Shown here one piece after another: positions 6,101 through 6,307 of a DNA stretch of 6,307 nt. Under the pieces are notes generated by a model that was given only the letters and a program-made list of their open reading frames with translations, was not told the DNA's origin and searched no databases. The stretch's first letter is position 1. Each line of letters opens with the position of its first letter. This DNA is from VGKP01 sp964578345 (GTDB lineage: Archaea; Nanobdellota; Nanobdellia; Pacearchaeales; GW2011-AR1): assembly GCA_964578345.1 (NCBI GenBank), contig CAZOCP010000033.1, positions 1 to 6,307 on the forward strand. Reading direction: 5' to 3'. The position numbers were made by a program, and so were the translations under genes.

Positions 6101-6116
6101 TGTGTGGAGAATTTGA
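3108..6116 (+). CDS. UvrD/PcrA-type superfamily 1 helicase fused to a C-terminal PD-(D/E)XK nuclease with probable Fe-S site
   Basis: This 1002-residue protein should unwind DNA from a 3' single strand using ATP and cut it, as in end resection or repair. Helicase motifs appear in order: Walker A AGAGTGKT (25-32), Ia ITFSNEAA (56-63), TFHAF (86-90), II DEFQDT (255-260), III GDLNQSIYRFRGA (281-293), IV KSFRS (317-321), CVMFRTHQQGR (390-400), V LMTAHATKGLEY (596-607) and VI EERRLCYVAFTRA (664-676). The Q-motif glutamine is not evident; L10 stands in its place. After a linker, the nuclease begins near 762: SPSALLLFYEC (765-775), H805 in GSFIH, D882 in GFADRID, D895 and K897 in IIDYKTG, and the QxxxY motif (Q911, Y915). 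C775 with C986, C992 and C995 probably binds a 4Fe-4S cluster, as in AddB and Cas4, although those usually end C-x2-C-x5-C and this ends C-x5-C-x2-C. No AddB-like partner is visible. An in-frame stop lies at 3072-3074 and no other start follows it, so ATG 3108 is secure. Confidence 0.93.
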   Translation: MTSSIEKNNLEEAIKKTSGPCIILAGAGTGKTHTIVEKIKYFIQNNIYSPEKIVCITFSNEAAANVFMRVRKSLDIEYGKEPIIKTFHAFSADLLRKYGSHIGIPEDFKILDPNEAKVILHKNLRIQPYYCRKYISTISTAKDLGITLEDLQKYLLKQQERYNGIELEKHYKNIQFELQVMHLKKDSEKKKILSDKLSHLNEVLELKKFVNSWSAYEKIKAKYNCQDYADLSWNALLLLKKFPEIASNFSCLIVDEFQDTNKVQLDFLLALASHGNITIVGDLNQSIYRFRGAYKENFALFKKHFNVLSKDIFNLAKSFRSPNSVLRTAHRLILNNYNSPEECFFVENAEGRKGAPIEIYELVNGKEEARKVVSLIQEEIKSGRKPEEICVMFRTHQQGRVIRKALEIVQIPYSSVTKNSLLILPEIKIVIDYITILNKIQKEERGGEQELWDLLYQSKFSEQDLIFLGKFLKEHKDEKCISKTFLQEMLSFPVSSDGKLCLKILRERFDLLLLNAHKDTSALISEVYSITGLLVNQKSRDGKALFLNLHRFLELSQHHSKLYSPDLGSFLHYLDVLNNLEIEIPSAEVEGNGVQLMTAHATKGLEYSVVILTNMAQKRFPIERADHSILLPRILYPDFTQDFLGQDFSEEALRKYELHHQLSEERRLCYVAFTRAKEKLILTYAKEYAGKKAYHSLFLDELDYTKNSDFTFQKDHELKYQEPIFNLKPASSFASIVSSPHFEAQIQRVASSLSAPPSKEQRSFSPSALLLFYECQKKYEYQYIYNMPEKKTISWEAMRLGSFIHSVLEYGVQNKFYSSKEFVDYAKELHLNEDWALVDFSEAEHMIKVFFERNKDKYNEKSRTEQVLTVELGGFPFVGFADRIDEHPQGIEIIDYKTGRQEIAQRHRNWQLGYYALAAGKFGKVHKITLDMLKQEQPLEFIIDEKGNAQGVNTERMDFNIYEVEQELISTAKSISEARSKGFKPCPLEKNCEFCNEYVWRI

Positions 6117-6119
6117 AGA

Positions 6120-6145
6120 AAGAAGTTTTTTAATTAAAGCTTCTT
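6120..6145. terminator. Hairpin with T-run between convergent genes
   Basis: AAGAAGTTTT (6120-6129) pairs with AAAGCTTCTT (6136-6145), a 10-bp stem with one T/G wobble and a 6-base loop. It starts 3 bases after the helicase stop and contains TTTTTT (6126-6131), which suits archaeal T-run termination of the helicase transcript. The stop codon of the opposing membrane protein gene (6134-6136) lies at the loop. Folding and use are inferred. Confidence 0.5.
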
Positions 6146-6307
6146 ATCTTTATAAGTTATTAGTTGTTCGCAATACACGGGATTATTTTCATTAACTGCA
6201 CGACTAAGTAAATTCAGTCTATCTTCATCTCTTGAGCCCCCTGCTCCAATAATGACCAGCTCTAGAATCACAATAATTATCGCAACAACTGAAGTAAGCC
6301 AGATAAA
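6134..6307 (-). CDS. C-terminal part of a small membrane protein (start lies beyond the window)
   Basis: The - strand frame is open from the window edge to TAA at 6136-6134, giving 57 residues. The visible part starts with a hydrophobic helix (about residues 1-22, WLTSVVAIIIVILELVII), then GAGGSRDEDR and a soluble tail of about 30 residues with one Cys (NPVYCEQL) that ends KDKKL. This looks like the single or last membrane helix of a small protein followed by a charged domain. The family is not recognisable from this fragment. It converges on the helicase gene with 17 bases between the stop codons. Confidence 0.6.
   Translation of the reverse strand, partial: FIWLTSVVAIIIVILELVIIGAGGSRDEDRLNLLSRAVNENNPVYCEQLITYKDKKL

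Noticed and set aside
3108..6116. Cas4 or a CRISPR/defence helicase
   Set aside because: The nuclease domain shares motifs with Cas4, but the protein is a full UvrD-type helicase fusion with no cas genes or array nearby; general DNA repair is the simpler reading.

Overview
This A+T-rich window looks like chromosomal DNA of a small-genome archaeon, most likely a DPANN lineage of the Woesearchaeota/Pacearchaeota type. The evidence is archaeal TATA boxes about 24-33 bases before start codons, little or no leader before most genes, two type IV pilin-like proteins with archaeal class III signal peptides (KRG/KKG followed by LSD), a CyaB-like CYTH protein, and a lysine-rich hypothetical protein of a style I associate with these lineages. 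The lineage call is an inference from style; no rRNA or tRNA gene is present.

Left part (1-1108, + strand): a 246-residue conserved-looking hypothetical protein is followed by a short gene (811-1108) that is split by a frameshift. Removing one copy of a tandem ATAG (895-902) restores a continuous 97-residue reading frame. The junction of the two genes carries a 22-bp tandem duplication that appears to have pulled apart a former ATGA stop/start overlap.

Middle part (1109-2914, - strand): pilin-like gene 2 (2890-2432), a 281-bp spacer with three consecutive perfect hairpins, pilin-like gene 1 (2150-1647), then a CYTH-domain gene (1645-1109) that begins one base after the pilin stop. Both pilins have an N-terminal hydrophobic helix and four cysteines, the last two spaced C-x7-C. 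The CYTH stop codon abuts the stop codon of the convergent frameshifted gene with no base between them.

Right part (2915-6307): a divergent promoter region, then a 1002-residue UvrD/PcrA-type superfamily 1 helicase fused to a C-terminal PD-(D/E)XK nuclease with a probable four-cysteine iron-sulfur site. It is presumably a single-chain DNA end-processing or repair enzyme. It ends facing the truncated 3' end of a small membrane protein gene on the - strand, with a hairpin shared between the two gene ends.

I saw no CRISPR array, insertion sequence, integrase or tRNA. I do not see a complete new defence or mobile system. The most interesting items are the ATAG frameshift, the hairpin cluster between the pilins, the pilin-CYTH coupling, and the helicase-nuclease fusion with an unusual order of its C-terminal cysteines.
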